The notes under the pieces were generated by a model that saw only the letters and a program-made list of their open reading frames with translations, was not told the DNA's origin and did not search any database. The translations under genes and the position numbers were made by a program. 23,609 nucleotides of DNA from a virus, in the IMG/VR virus record IMGVR_UViG_3300009169_000102, positions 1 through 23,609 of that record; one strand, written 5' to 3'. Below, one piece after another: positions 14,412-21,309 of this stretch (position 1 is its first letter; every line of letters starts with the position of its first letter).

Positions 14412-16619
14412 TTATTTAATATTTTTAAATGCGGATTTTTTAAACCCTTGACCATTCAATAGTTTACCTATTCCTCCCATATGACGGAAAGGACTGTTAT
14501 TTAATTTAAACAAATTTTCTGACTTTTGCAAGTTTTTAGCCATATCATCCATGACTACTCTCTTACTATAACCTCTGTTTGCTTGCTGAATTCTCATAAA
14601 AGCAACCAATGCACAAAATGAAACTAATCTATCCACATTGACTCCATCAGAGTATGCAGACATTTCTTTAAGTAGCATTATATCTGGTATACGTTCAATA
14701 CCATATTTAGTTCTTACTATTGTACCATCTGTTTTAGTTTCAACATCTAATTCTTCTTTAGTGTATTCAATACAGTAACTAAGTAAATGAGCTTTAAATA
14801 AAGTACCAGTATTCTTCCAACCATATTCTTGATATACTGAAGCATTAGCACCAATATCTTTTAAGAACATGATTTGACTTTTTGGTACTAAGAATCTTTG
14901 TTTTTTTCTGGATATCATATACTGAATAAATAAAGAGATGTTATTCTCAATAAGTATCCAGGCATTATACCATTCAATTATTAATTCTAGTTTTTGGTGA
15001 GTTTTGTTTATATCATCATATCTACCGCACCAAGCAGCTACAATCTTATCTTGTTCTATATAAGTTTCTGTCTCTACACCAGTAACTTTTGTTACTTCAA
15101 CAGGTGCCTTCATGATATATATAGAACACAATGATTCAGATGTAGTAGTCTTACCTTCAGATACAGGGTCAATAGAAGCATAGTACTGACCAAATGTAGG
15201 ATCAGCTATAGGTCTTTCCCAAACAACTAATACACCTGTCTTATCTTCAGTATTTTTAGTTACTGGAAATTCATTGATTGGTCTTCTATTACTATGTTCA
15301 ACTCTTACCTTACCATTAGGATCTGGAAATATATCTAAAAATTCATAAGCATATTCTTTATCTTCTATTCTTCTTTGTTGTGCTGCTATAAGATGAGTAG
15401 GAAATACAGATACTGTTCTATTTGCAAAAGCTTCCTCAATATTTCTTGGATGCTGAGATATCCTTAACTGGTATGTCTGTGGATCTAATTCTTTTTTCCA
15501 TTTCTCAAATTGATTATCTAAAGCAATCAAACCTTCTGTTACTTTAGAATTTCCAAATTCATCTATATAAGGTGGCATAGACCATTGCTCAGGAATAAAT
15601 AAACCTGATATACCTACTGTACCTTTACCATCTATTAAATCAGTCTCTACTGCATATATATCATTTTCAGTTGGATATATAATCATTTTTCTTAAAGGTT
15701 CACATTGAGATAAATCACCCACAGAACCTGCAGCTATAAACATACCTGTAGTAATTAAACCAGATCTCATTGCTGGTCTCATGTACTCATATGTTTGATT
15801 CATCTTTGGAGCTATACCAGCTTCTTCATGAAAGAAGTATTTTACTGGTCCACCGACACCATTTGTTGGATCTTTCTCAAAAGACATACCTTGTATAGTT
15901 CCTTTAAGACCAACTTCATTTTTTCTATCCCCTTTTCTTACCTCAATCTTTTGTTGCCACATCATTACTTTATCTGGTGACATCGGTCTATACCATGCAG
16001 TATGTTCATTTAAAAATGCAGCATATTCTTGTAAAAATTTCCAAGAACCTTTTTCATTAATATAATCCTTAAGACTTGCACCAATTTTAAGAGTAACCCC
16101 TTCTTCAAACCATTGCTGATTTAATAACTTGGCCATGTGATAATAAGAAGAAGCAATCTGCCTTTTCTTAAGAATAGCAACATGTTTATAATTTAACTCA
16201 GCTAATAGTTCATATAGAGTCATATGATACTGTGCATCTCTTATATCTGCAAAACCAAACTGCTGTATTTCCTTATTAAATATAGGTAAGAAGTTTAACC
16301 ACATATAATACTCACGGGTCATAAACCAGCTGTCACCTTTATCTTTAATTAAAAAACCTTTTCTGCATTTGATTTTTTTATCATCCCAGTAAGTTATAAA
16401 GTCTTTAGATTTAAATGGAGCAAGACAATAAACTTTATTTTTTCTAAAACTTCTAGATTCTTGTGTAAATAGTTCTGAAGATGTAGCATTAAAGTTATAT
16501 TGTCCTGGTATTTTAAATATAGAAAATACAAAATCTGAGAATTCTTCTCTTGAGTTAAAACTAGTTGTAGTAATAACTCCATTATCCCATGTGGGTATAT
16601 CTTGATAAATTTCACTCAT
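14412..16619 (-). CDS. terL: Terminase large subunit (TerL), 735 aa
   Basis: This packaging motor combines an N-terminal ATPase with a C-terminal RNase-H-like nuclease. The Walker A position holds an atypical K-K-R-Q-I-A-S-S-Y-Y (151-160) in place of a classical GKT/S loop. Walker B is K-Y-F-F-H-E-E-A-G (260-268), with E265/E266 as the catalytic glutamate candidates. A coupling motif, M-F-I-A-A-G-S, lies at 293-299. In the nuclease, D484 (ASIDPVSEG), E558 (WILIENN) and D663 (NVDRLVSF) are in the expected order for the metal-binding acids. An N-terminal region of about 135 residues, longer than usual, precedes the ATPase. The gene abuts the 171-residue gene upstream and the portal downstream. 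Confidence is high for TerL, lower for the exact catalytic residues. Confidence 0.93.
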   Translation of the reverse strand: MSEIYQDIPTWDNGVITTTSFNSREEFSDFVFSIFKIPGQYNFNATSSELFTQESRSFRKNKVYCLAPFKSKDFITYWDDKKIKCRKGFLIKDKGDSWFMTREYYMWLNFLPIFNKEIQQFGFADIRDAQYHMTLYELLAELNYKHVAILKKRQIASSYYHMAKLLNQQWFEEGVTLKIGASLKDYINEKGSWKFLQEYAAFLNEHTAWYRPMSPDKVMMWQQKIEVRKGDRKNEVGLKGTIQGMSFEKDPTNGVGGPVKYFFHEEAGIAPKMNQTYEYMRPAMRSGLITTGMFIAAGSVGDLSQCEPLRKMIIYPTENDIYAVETDLIDGKGTVGISGLFIPEQWSMPPYIDEFGNSKVTEGLIALDNQFEKWKKELDPQTYQLRISQHPRNIEEAFANRTVSVFPTHLIAAQQRRIEDKEYAYEFLDIFPDPNGKVRVEHSNRRPINEFPVTKNTEDKTGVLVVWERPIADPTFGQYYASIDPVSEGKTTTSESLCSIYIMKAPVEVTKVTGVETETYIEQDKIVAAWCGRYDDINKTHQKLELIIEWYNAWILIENNISLFIQYMISRKKQRFLVPKSQIMFLKDIGANASVYQEYGWKNTGTLFKAHLLSYCIEYTKEELDVETKTDGTIVRTKYGIERIPDIMLLKEMSAYSDGVNVDRLVSFCALVAFMRIQQANRGYSKRVVMDDMAKNLQKSENLFKLNNSPFRHMGGIGKLLNGQGFKKSAFKNIK

Positions 16620-16621
16620 AA

Positions 16622-17137
16622 TTAACTGTCATATGCTAAACCTTGTCCACCTCTAACTTTACTTTGTTGTTCATCCTGTAGATCTTTGTATGCACCTTTG
16701 AATGAAGTCCTGATAGCTTCATAATTCTTAGCTGCATTTACCAGAGCTGAAATATTACCATCTCTACCATGTGAGATAGGAGTTGTTTCCATATATCTAC
16801 CTAATCTATCTAACATAGATGCAATACCTCTGTATGCTCTAGATGTAGGTGTCTCATACATTTTTTTACAGAAGGCAAGAGCAGTAAAGATCTTATCATC
16901 TTCTGTAGAGAATTCTCCTTTAATCTCTGTCATTATAAGAAGTTCCTTTTCTACATCAGGTGTATGAAAGAAAGGATTCATATCAGGATTAGGACATGTC
17001 ATATAAAACAAATACTGATATATTTTTATGTAATCTTCTGGATAGTCATCCATTAAATCCTTTAGAGAAGATAATGTATAACAGTGTTCAGTAGGTACTA
17101 CTGTTCCATTATGTACATCAAATAGTTTTACTAACAT
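16622..17137 (-). CDS. Conserved protein immediately upstream of TerL, 171 aa (possible small terminase role)
   Basis: The product is mainly helical, with no signal peptide. Residues 20-60 contain a D-D-Y-P-E-D-Y-I-K-I-Y-Q-Y-L-F-Y stretch, and a later region near 125-150 (GNISALVNAAKNYEAIRTSF) looks like an oligomerisation helix. The C terminus is polar and glycine-rich. Its stop lies two bases before the TerL start, the usual place of a small terminase subunit. I do not see a clear helix-turn-helix DNA-binding motif at the N terminus, so TerS is only a positional hypothesis. The start overlaps the preceding gene by seven bases, suggesting coupled translation. Confidence 0.6.
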   Translation of the reverse strand: MLVKLFDVHNGTVVPTEHCYTLSSLKDLMDDYPEDYIKIYQYLFYMTCPNPDMNPFFHTPDVEKELLIMTEIKGEFSTEDDKIFTALAFCKKMYETPTSRAYRGIASMLDRLGRYMETTPISHGRDGNISALVNAAKNYEAIRTSFKGAYKDLQDEQQSKVRGGQGLAYDS

Positions 17138-17394
17138 ACATTTAAAAGTTTTTTGTAATAATCATATGTACCTTTTGTTGTAAAGATGTCCCCGCTCTTC
17201 AAATATAATAACACCTCATCATCAACTAATTCCATATCTTCATTGTACACATTTCTTACTCCTTCAATACTATCCAAACATAATATCATTTTACCAGTAA
17301 ACTCATCAGTAATACCTAAGTCTTTTAACATAGCATTTTCTAATATAAGTTCAATCTCTATGTAGTTGCTATTTTCTTTTCTTTGTGATTTCAT
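17131..17394 (-). CDS. Small unknown protein between nuclease and terminase block, 87 aa
   Basis: I chose the internal ATG at 17394 (MKSQRKENSNYIEIELILEN), which leaves a 26-base overlap with the nuclease gene. An earlier in-frame ATG at 17430 would add 12 residues (MKYYQYYIIFKI) and enlarge the overlap to 62 bases. The product is a compact alpha/beta chain with an acidic middle and an aromatic C-terminal helix (TYDYYKKLLNVC). No family is recognised. It lies in an overlapping chain of genes between the nuclease and the 171-residue gene, so it is probably co-translated with them. Confidence 0.6.
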   Translation of the reverse strand: MKSQRKENSNYIEIELILENAMLKDLGITDEFTGKMILCLDSIEGVRNVYNEDMELVDDEVLLYLKSGDIFTTKGTYDYYKKLLNVC

Positions 17395-18205
17395 GATCTT
17401 GAATATAATGTAATATTGATAATACTTCATCTACTAAATAAGGAATTGCAATTGGAATAACTTCTTTCACAATTGGTTCATTATTACTATTTCTTTTTAC
17501 TATTGGATAACCATATGAATCTTCTCCTTCTATATCAAATGATACATGATGGATAAACATCTTTCCTGGTTTTAATTTAGGATTATGCTTTAGTATAATA
17601 TACATATAAATACTAAGTTGTAAAGCATAGTGATTAAAATTACAATCATCTAGATTAGAAAGAGGTTCTGTTAATTTATCAGATACCCCTTCCCAATCTA
17701 CATAAGATTCTTTCTTAATCTCTTTGTTTGTCTTGTAGTCAATTATATTTACTTTACCATTTACTACTTCTACTAAATCTGATTGACCACATATGCCTGC
17801 TGATTTAAGAAACACCATATGCTCAGGATACACACCTGCTTCTAGTTTTTGATTTGGTGCTACTCTTACTCCATTTGTTTCACCAGATGGTGGAAACACA
17901 GGAACTGTAATACCTTCTCTTTCAATAGAGGCTAATGAACATAAATCTGCTTCTCTTTGATTATGATAATAGGTACCAAGTGTTAGAGCTCTGTTAGATT
18001 CATTATCCCAAATTTCTTGGATAACTTTTGGATCAAGACCAAACCACTTTGATCTTTTATTTTTAGTTACCTTCTCTGCTACTTTTTTAGCATCAAATGG
18101 TTTTTTAAAATGAGAGATTAAAGTAGTAACACTAATCCAATTGATATTATCTTCAGAACTTAAACTTTTGTAACTATGATCTGCAGCATTAAATATTATG
18201 CTCAT
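17369..18205 (-). CDS. PD-(D/E)XK superfamily nuclease (RecB/Cas4-like), 278 aa
   Basis: The motifs of the RecB/AddB/Cas4 nuclease group occur in order. G77-T-Y-Y-H81 is the helical GxxxH-type signature, E128 (YPEHMVF) follows, then G140-Q-S-D143 on the first core strand, I-I-D156-Y-K158-T on the second (the D-x-K pair), and Q196-L-S-I-Y on the following helix. These residues position the catalytic metal in the family. A single-domain nuclease of about 280 residues fits stand-alone phage members; crAss-like phages carry a conserved PD-(D/E)XK gene. It may trim DNA ends or resolve structures before packaging, given its place just upstream of the terminase genes. The start lies two bases after the upstream stop. 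Confidence 0.85.
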   Translation of the reverse strand: MSIIFNAADHSYKSLSSEDNINWISVTTLISHFKKPFDAKKVAEKVTKNKRSKWFGLDPKVIQEIWDNESNRALTLGTYYHNQREADLCSLASIEREGITVPVFPPSGETNGVRVAPNQKLEAGVYPEHMVFLKSAGICGQSDLVEVVNGKVNIIDYKTNKEIKKESYVDWEGVSDKLTEPLSNLDDCNFNHYALQLSIYMYIILKHNPKLKPGKMFIHHVSFDIEGEDSYGYPIVKRNSNNEPIVKEVIPIAIPYLVDEVLSILHYIQDHEITKKRK

Positions 18206-18207
18206 GA

Positions 18208-18498
18208 TTATGCATTTTTAATAATATGTTTAGCAAGTTGTACTGATGCTGGATCAACTGATCTCAACATACACTTTAAATTTTCAACTTCCTTATTATT
18301 AAATACAGCTTCTAATTTAAGAAGTCTTAATTTTAATAATAGGTTTTCACTTTCCAGCATTTCAATTCTTTCAGAATTTGTAGCATGTGTTTCACTTAAT
18401 TCTGTTAAACTATTCATGATACTAGTTTGACCACCATTAAATGTTATTGATAGATCAACTTCTTCTGTTACATTTGATGTCCATGTTTGATTTTTCAT
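18208..18498 (-). CDS. Coiled-coil small protein, 96 aa
   Basis: Residues 1-30 are polar (beginning MKNQTWTSNVTEEVDLSITF). Residues about 30-75 form a strong amphipathic helix with leucine/isoleucine heptads (around ERIEMLESENLLLKLRLLKL), and a short helix ends the chain. It is likely a coiled-coil oligomer. Its start overlaps the upstream stop by four bases (ATGA), and its stop lies two bases before the nuclease start, so it belongs to a tightly coupled chain. I cannot name a family; it could be an adaptor for the nuclease or another neighbour, which is inference from position. Confidence 0.7.
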   Translation of the reverse strand: MKNQTWTSNVTEEVDLSITFNGGQTSIMNSLTELSETHATNSERIEMLESENLLLKLRLLKLEAVFNNKEVENLKCMLRSVDPASVQLAKHIIKNA

Positions 18499-18797
18499 AG
18501 TTCATTAAGTTTATCTTCTACTTCTTCTGATACAATTGCTTTCCATCTTAGATCTGGACAATCAGATGACAATGATCTAAGTTTAAAAGATAAAGAACAA
18601 CCACATAGATTACAACAAGGTTGAGTTCCGGGCATTACACATGAGCCACCTTCATCATCTTTTCTTACACATACATTACAGATCTCTGATCTTTCAGCAG
18701 CAATCTGTTCTACAAATGCATCTCTCATAACAGAATTCTTTATACCTTCTATTATTTGTTTTCTATTTTTCCAGATTTCTTTAAGATTTGGTTTCAT
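18495..18797 (-). CDS. Zinc-ribbon-like cysteine protein, 100 aa
   Basis: The N terminus (residues 1-35) is helical and basic. The centre has eight cysteines: C40-x2-C43, C53, C61-C62-x2-C65-x-C67 and C80. The order C-x2-C ... C-C-x-x-C-G-C-S-L ... K-L-R-S-L-S ... C-P fits a zinc-ribbon mini-domain that I recall in many Bacteroidota phages, without a known activity. A tryptophan (W85) follows the last cysteine. It overlaps the HU/IHF-like gene upstream by 17 bases and the coiled-coil gene downstream by four bases. It may bind nucleic acid or act as a protein-protein clamp. Confidence 0.75.
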   Translation of the reverse strand: MKPNLKEIWKNRKQIIEGIKNSVMRDAFVEQIAAERSEICNVCVRKDDEGGSCVMPGTQPCCNLCGCSLSFKLRSLSSDCPDLRWKAIVSEEVEDKLNEL

Positions 18798-19152
18798 CTT
18801 TTTTCTTTTTAAATTGATCCTTTTTTAATTTTTGCTGTTTTATTTCTGCCTCTAATTTAATCAAGCTAGCTAATTTACTTTCTAGAGTCTTCTTATTAAA
18901 GTAGGCACTAAAAGTATAAGTATCATGATTTAATAAGTTAGTAGTAATTCTTTCTATTGATTTATTTACTGCTTTTGTTTTAACAACAAACTGACCTAAA
19001 CCATCAAGATTAATTCTTGGATGAGTTAAGTTACTTAAATTTTTTCTTAAGTTTTTATACATGAAGTCTACTAGATCTTCTACTAAAGATTCTTCTATGT
19101 TTAGATCTTCAGCAACTGACTTATATAACTCATTTGCTTTCTTCGGTATCAT
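18781..19152 (-). CDS. HU/IHF-like DNA-binding protein, 123 aa
   Basis: Residues 1-90 fit the HU/IHF fold: an N-terminal helical pair (KANELYKSVAEDLN, then ESLVEDLVDFMYKNLRKNLS), then the beta-arm part with a signature like I-N-L-D-G-L-G-Q-F-V-V-K (about 47-58), matching the G-F-G-x-F family block. The end is a lysine-rich helix (KLEAEIKQQKLKKDQFKKKK) that is an extra tail beyond the family's usual 90-100 residues. HU/IHF proteins bend DNA; crAss-like phages carry two such genes near their structural region. Here it may organise the packaging or replication DNA or act as a late regulator. It overlaps its upstream neighbour by 23 bases. Confidence 0.8.
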   Translation of the reverse strand: MIPKKANELYKSVAEDLNIEESLVEDLVDFMYKNLRKNLSNLTHPRINLDGLGQFVVKTKAVNKSIERITTNLLNHDTYTFSAYFNKKTLESKLASLIKLEAEIKQQKLKKDQFKKKKDETKS

Positions 19153-19510
19153 GGCCTAAAAATTTATAGTCTAATAATACAGTTCCTTTAATTTGAATTT
19201 TTAAATCTGGATTTAGCATAATCAATTTCTTATTAGCTGTATCCTTAATTACTAAGTTGTTTTTTTCTGCTTTATTAATACAGTTTCTAACAGTCTGTGG
19301 AGATTTAAAAATCCATCCTTCTTCAGCAGATGCATCATAACAAAAATCAGTTAACTCAAGTGGTTCATTAAAACTAAGTAAAGTAAGACAGTTTAAATCA
19401 GATTCACTCATTGCTATGTGATTAATATAGCAATGAGTTAATATTTGAAATTTTACTACATCCCATTTGGGCATCTTAACACGCTTCTGTACTTGATTTA
19501 CTAAAGCCAT
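19130..19510 (-). CDS. Winged-helix-like regulatory protein, 126 aa
   Basis: An N-terminal basic segment (to about residue 14) is followed by helices and a block S-P-Q-T-V-R-N-C-I-N-K-A-E-K-N-N-L-V near residues 71-88, which has the look of a recognition helix. Next comes a beta hairpin (I-K-D-T-A-N-K-K-L-I-M-L-N-P). Together these suggest a winged helix-turn-helix. The last part (LKIQIKGTVLLDYKFLG) is beta. The role is probably DNA binding, in replication control or late transcription; RepL-type proteins have a similar arrangement, which is a weak comparison. Three bases separate it from the upstream gene's stop, and its end overlaps the HU/IHF-like start. Confidence 0.65.
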   Translation of the reverse strand: MALVNQVQKRVKMPKWDVVKFQILTHCYINHIAMSESDLNCLTLLSFNEPLELTDFCYDASAEEGWIFKSPQTVRNCINKAEKNNLVIKDTANKKLIMLNPDLKIQIKGTVLLDYKFLGHDTEESK

Positions 19511-19513
19511 GTC

Positions 19514-19789
19514 TTATGATTTTTTTAATTTTCTTTCTTTAGGAGATTCATTATCTGATGATTCATTTTCAGCACCTTCTTCTGGAGTTGAATTTTGCAT
19601 CATACTAGCCCATTGATATTGTAGAGTTGCTCTTTTAAATCTAGCATTCTCAATCTCTGTAAGTAAATGCTCATACTTTAATTGTGATTCTAAATATGGA
19701 ACAGATTCATCATAGAATTGTTTCATTTCTTCTTTTCTAGCAAGTAGTTCTTCTGGACTCAATTGCTCTTCTGTAGTTTGATTTTTCAT
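19514..19789 (-). CDS. Small acidic coiled-coil protein, 91 aa (first gene of the late unit)
   Basis: I place the start at the ATG at 19789 (MKNQTTEEQLSPEELLARKE). An upstream in-frame ATG at 19885 would begin inside the terminator hairpin and translate an improbable hydrophobic leader, so I reject it. The product has a central helix (about 12-60, EELLARKEEMKQFYDE and onward) of coiled-coil character and an acidic serine/asparagine-rich tail ending in KLKKS. A TATATTTG box lies 23 bases upstream, which suggests this is the first gene of the transcript that also covers the nuclease, packaging and head genes. The function is unknown. Confidence 0.75.
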   Translation of the reverse strand: MKNQTTEEQLSPEELLARKEEMKQFYDESVPYLESQLKYEHLLTEIENARFKRATLQYQWASMMQNSTPEEGAENESSDNESPKERKLKKS

Positions 19790-19811
19790 TTTTATACATT
19801 TTAAGTTTAAA

Positions 19812-19819
19812 CAAATATA
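19812..19819 (-). promoter_or_regulatory. Candidate late-unit promoter -7 box (TATATTTG)
   Basis: On the minus strand this is TATATTTG, a full match to the Bacteroidota consensus TAnnTTTG. It lies between the terminator at 19852-19880 and the start at 19789, giving a leader of about 16-20 bases. A -33 TTG element at normal spacing is not obvious, so strength and recognition factor are uncertain. Confidence 0.5.
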
Positions 19820-19851
19820 CAATAAAAGTTTAAATCTATAATGTGTAAAAC

Positions 19852-19880
19852 AAAAAATCCAGATACTTATGGTACCTGGA
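19852..19880 (-). terminator. Rho-independent terminator closing the fibre-lysis unit
   Basis: The minus strand forms TCCAGGTAC-loop-GTATCTGGA (stem 19872-19880 with 19858-19866, nine pairs with one G-U) around a five-base loop. It is followed by six T and more T. It begins 20 bases after the stop of the 52-residue gene and lies just before the next promoter box. Confidence 0.85.
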
Positions 19881-19900
19881 CTCAATTAATCTTTATATTA

Positions 19901-20059
19901 TTATCTATTCTTTACAGTAAAGTTAAGTATAGTAAGTAAATAAAAGTTTCTTGTTACATCAATCTCTATAGCAAAAAACTCTAGGTTTGCAAGTTTTAGT
20001 TTTATCAACACCTTGTCCCATTGTTTTTTTGGAGATTCCCAATTGTTTCTAAATTTCAT
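19901..20059 (-). CDS. Small conserved-looking protein coupled to the YkuD-like gene, 52 aa
   Basis: ATG at 20059, TAA at 19901-19903. The start overlaps the stop of the preceding enzyme gene in the ATGA arrangement (20056-20059), a classic mark of translational coupling, and the terminator begins 20 bases after its stop. The first half is basic (MKFRNNWESPKKQWDKVLIK); the second is hydrophobic and beta-like (EFFAIEIDVTRNFYLLTILN). The second half could lie against or within a membrane, but it contains charged residues, so a soluble beta hairpin is as likely. The position makes it a possible lysis accessory. I do not recognise a named family. Confidence 0.7.
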   Translation of the reverse strand: MKFRNNWESPKKQWDKVLIKLKLANLEFFAIEIDVTRNFYLLTILNFTVKNR

Positions 20060-20652
20060 ACATCAAATTCTTTTAATAAAACATAACTGATTTTTTTCTG
20101 TGCTTTTATTAGAGCTATGATTTCTAAATGCTTTTTCTTATCATTAACTACTTGACAACCTGCAGACCATCCACCAATGTTTTCTTGTAATCCTTTAAAG
20201 GATTCATCATAAGTAGCAGCATGAAAATTAATACCAAAGTATCCAGTTTCTAATTTACCTTGTTCTTCTGTTTTACCATCTTGATCACCATCTCTATATA
20301 CAGTTATAGGACCTGTTTGTAATAAGGCTGGCATTTTACTCATATGTTTTCCATATGACCATACATCATAATACCAAGAATCAGATTTAACTACAGCTGC
20401 ACCATTCTTATTATACTTAAGAAATCCACCAGTTAAAACAGGTTTACCAGGATTGGTAGTTCCTGTTGTCATTGTTACAAACTCTTTATCTCTAAAGATG
20501 TAAAACTTATCATCAAACTTATCTGTATCATCTTCAGTACTTCTTATACCTACTATATAGTATTCTTTAGGAAGAGCTTTGAATGTACTAAGTTTTTGTA
20601 TTCTATCTAATATTTGAGAATCAGTATAGATTCTAACATTATTTTTGCTCAT
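20056..20652 (-). CDS. YkuD-like peptidoglycan enzyme (predicted endolysin), 198 aa
   Basis: The C-terminal half carries a signature like that of the L,D-transpeptidase (YkuD) catalytic site: G-I-N-F-H144 and, 18 residues later, S163-A-G-C166-Q-V-V, where the family normally has H-G ... S-H-G-C. The catalytic cysteine and the upstream histidine are kept; the middle histidine of the motif is alanine. Upstream strands include a V-T-M-T-T-G-T-T-N-P-G block (59-69) and a V-Y-R-D-G-D-Q-D-G (118-126) loop. No signal peptide is present, so it would need a holin to reach the wall. It sits after two small membrane proteins, in the usual lysis order. I infer a wall-cleaving or wall-modifying lysin; the substrate is unknown. 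Confidence 0.75.
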   Translation of the reverse strand: MSKNNVRIYTDSQILDRIQKLSTFKALPKEYYIVGIRSTEDDTDKFDDKFYIFRDKEFVTMTTGTTNPGKPVLTGGFLKYNKNGAAVVKSDSWYYDVWSYGKHMSKMPALLQTGPITVYRDGDQDGKTEEQGKLETGYFGINFHAATYDESFKGLQENIGGWSAGCQVVNDKKKHLEIIALIKAQKKISYVLLKEFDV

Positions 20653-20875
20653 TTACTTCTTCTTTATTAACTTGAGGTTCAACTGTTACTTGACTTACTG
20701 CTGCAACTGTAGCTCCAATTGCTGTTAAATAACCAGCTAATGTAACTATTCCTGCAGGTAATGAAACAGGTAAAGTTAATAAAGTTCCTCCAATTGCTCC
20801 TAAAGCAATACCAAGTTTTTGCATCTTTTTCCAAAACTTTGGAGTAGGTGCTAAGAATCTTTGTTTTATATTCAT
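20639..20875 (-). CDS. Small two-helix membrane protein, likely holin-like, 78 aa
   Basis: After a basic N terminus with A-P-T-P-K-F-W-K-K-M (9-18), two hydrophobic stretches follow (about 20-42 and 44-62, rich in G, A, L and T). A polar acidic C terminus (VEPQVNKEEVNEQK) follows. Two close transmembrane helices with a short turn and under 100 residues fit a holin, which makes the inner-membrane holes that release the lysin. The gene overlaps the YkuD-like gene by 14 bases. I recall similar sequences widely in Bacteroidota phages. The role is inferred from topology and neighbours. Confidence 0.7.
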   Translation of the reverse strand: MNIKQRFLAPTPKFWKKMQKLGIALGAIGGTLLTLPVSLPAGIVTLAGYLTAIGATVAAVSQVTVEPQVNKEEVNEQK

Positions 20876-20879
20876 AGTA

Positions 20880-21155
20880 TTAATGTCTTTGGTTTATTTG
20901 ATATTTTACTAACTCATGAACTGTGTCAGACAAATCACCAATTTTTTGAGCCATGTTTTTTAATTCATGCTGAGTGATTTCTTGAATACCTTGGTATTTT
21001 AATCTGTTTTCTTGATCAACAAGTTCTATCTTACCTTTTAACTTTCCCATATCTTCCGTAGCTCTTCTTACATCAGAATGCACAAGTTTTAAAAAGTATC
21101 CTATAATTGTAATTGCAGCTGATATTGCAACTAATGTTATTTGACTAAAATCCAT
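20880..21155 (-). CDS. Single-TM coiled-coil membrane protein, holin/spanin-like, 91 aa
   Basis: Residues about 5-24 form one membrane helix (ITLVAISAAITIIGYFLKLV). The rest, about 30-86, is a long charged helix with heptad spacing (EDMGKLKGKIELVDQENRLK and onward). This N-anchored coiled coil resembles i-spanin-type or haemolysin-XhlA-like phage lysis proteins. It is the first gene of the cassette that continues with the two-helix protein and the YkuD-like enzyme. No lipobox partner lies adjacent, although a tiny lipoprotein occurs elsewhere in the window (6745-6909). The start is preceded by an A+T tract without a Shine-Dalgarno sequence. Confidence 0.7.
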   Translation of the reverse strand: MDFSQITLVAISAAITIIGYFLKLVHSDVRRATEDMGKLKGKIELVDQENRLKYQGIQEITQHELKNMAQKIGDLSDTVHELVKYQINQRH

Positions 21156-21309
21156 TATATATATATATTAATATTAATTACTTTACAAAAATGAGTATAA
21201 TATAATATAATAAAATTTTTTATATAATCAAAATTAACTGTAAACTAATATTATTAACTTGTATTATAATTCAAACTGTTCTCTTATTTCTATGGCTACA
21301 TTATCCATT
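21156..21309 (-). promoter_or_regulatory. A+T-rich intergenic stretch with possible promoter
   Basis: This 154-base gap between the fibre stop and the lysis cassette holds an AT dinucleotide run next to the start at 21155. It also holds a TAATTTTG box (minus strand, 21229-21236), matching the TAnnTTTG consensus about 75 bases before the start. I see no clear -33 element and no G+C-rich terminator hairpin after the fibre gene, so transcription may read through. Confidence 0.35.

Noticed and set aside
16394-16615. Second minus-strand frame inside the TerL start
   Set aside because: It overlaps the well-supported TerL N terminus in another frame and encodes an L/K/H-rich chain without conserved features.
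16622-17137. Firm call of the 171-residue gene as small terminase
   Set aside because: The position is right, but I cannot see a helix-turn-helix or other TerS hallmark, so it is given only as a hypothesis.
19790-19885. Longer N terminus (extra 32 residues) for the 91-residue gene
   Set aside because: The upstream ATG lies inside the terminator hairpin, and the added residues are an implausible aromatic/hydrophobic run. The start at 19789 follows the promoter box.
21155-21175. AT dinucleotide run as a functional element
   Set aside because: Short AT runs are expected in sequence this A+T-rich; I see no symmetry or spacing that sets it apart.
21264-21308. 14-codon frame (MDNVAIEIREQFEL) just after the fibre stop
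   Set aside because: It has a proper ATG and TAA but is too short to support without conservation; it could be a leader peptide or a gene remnant.
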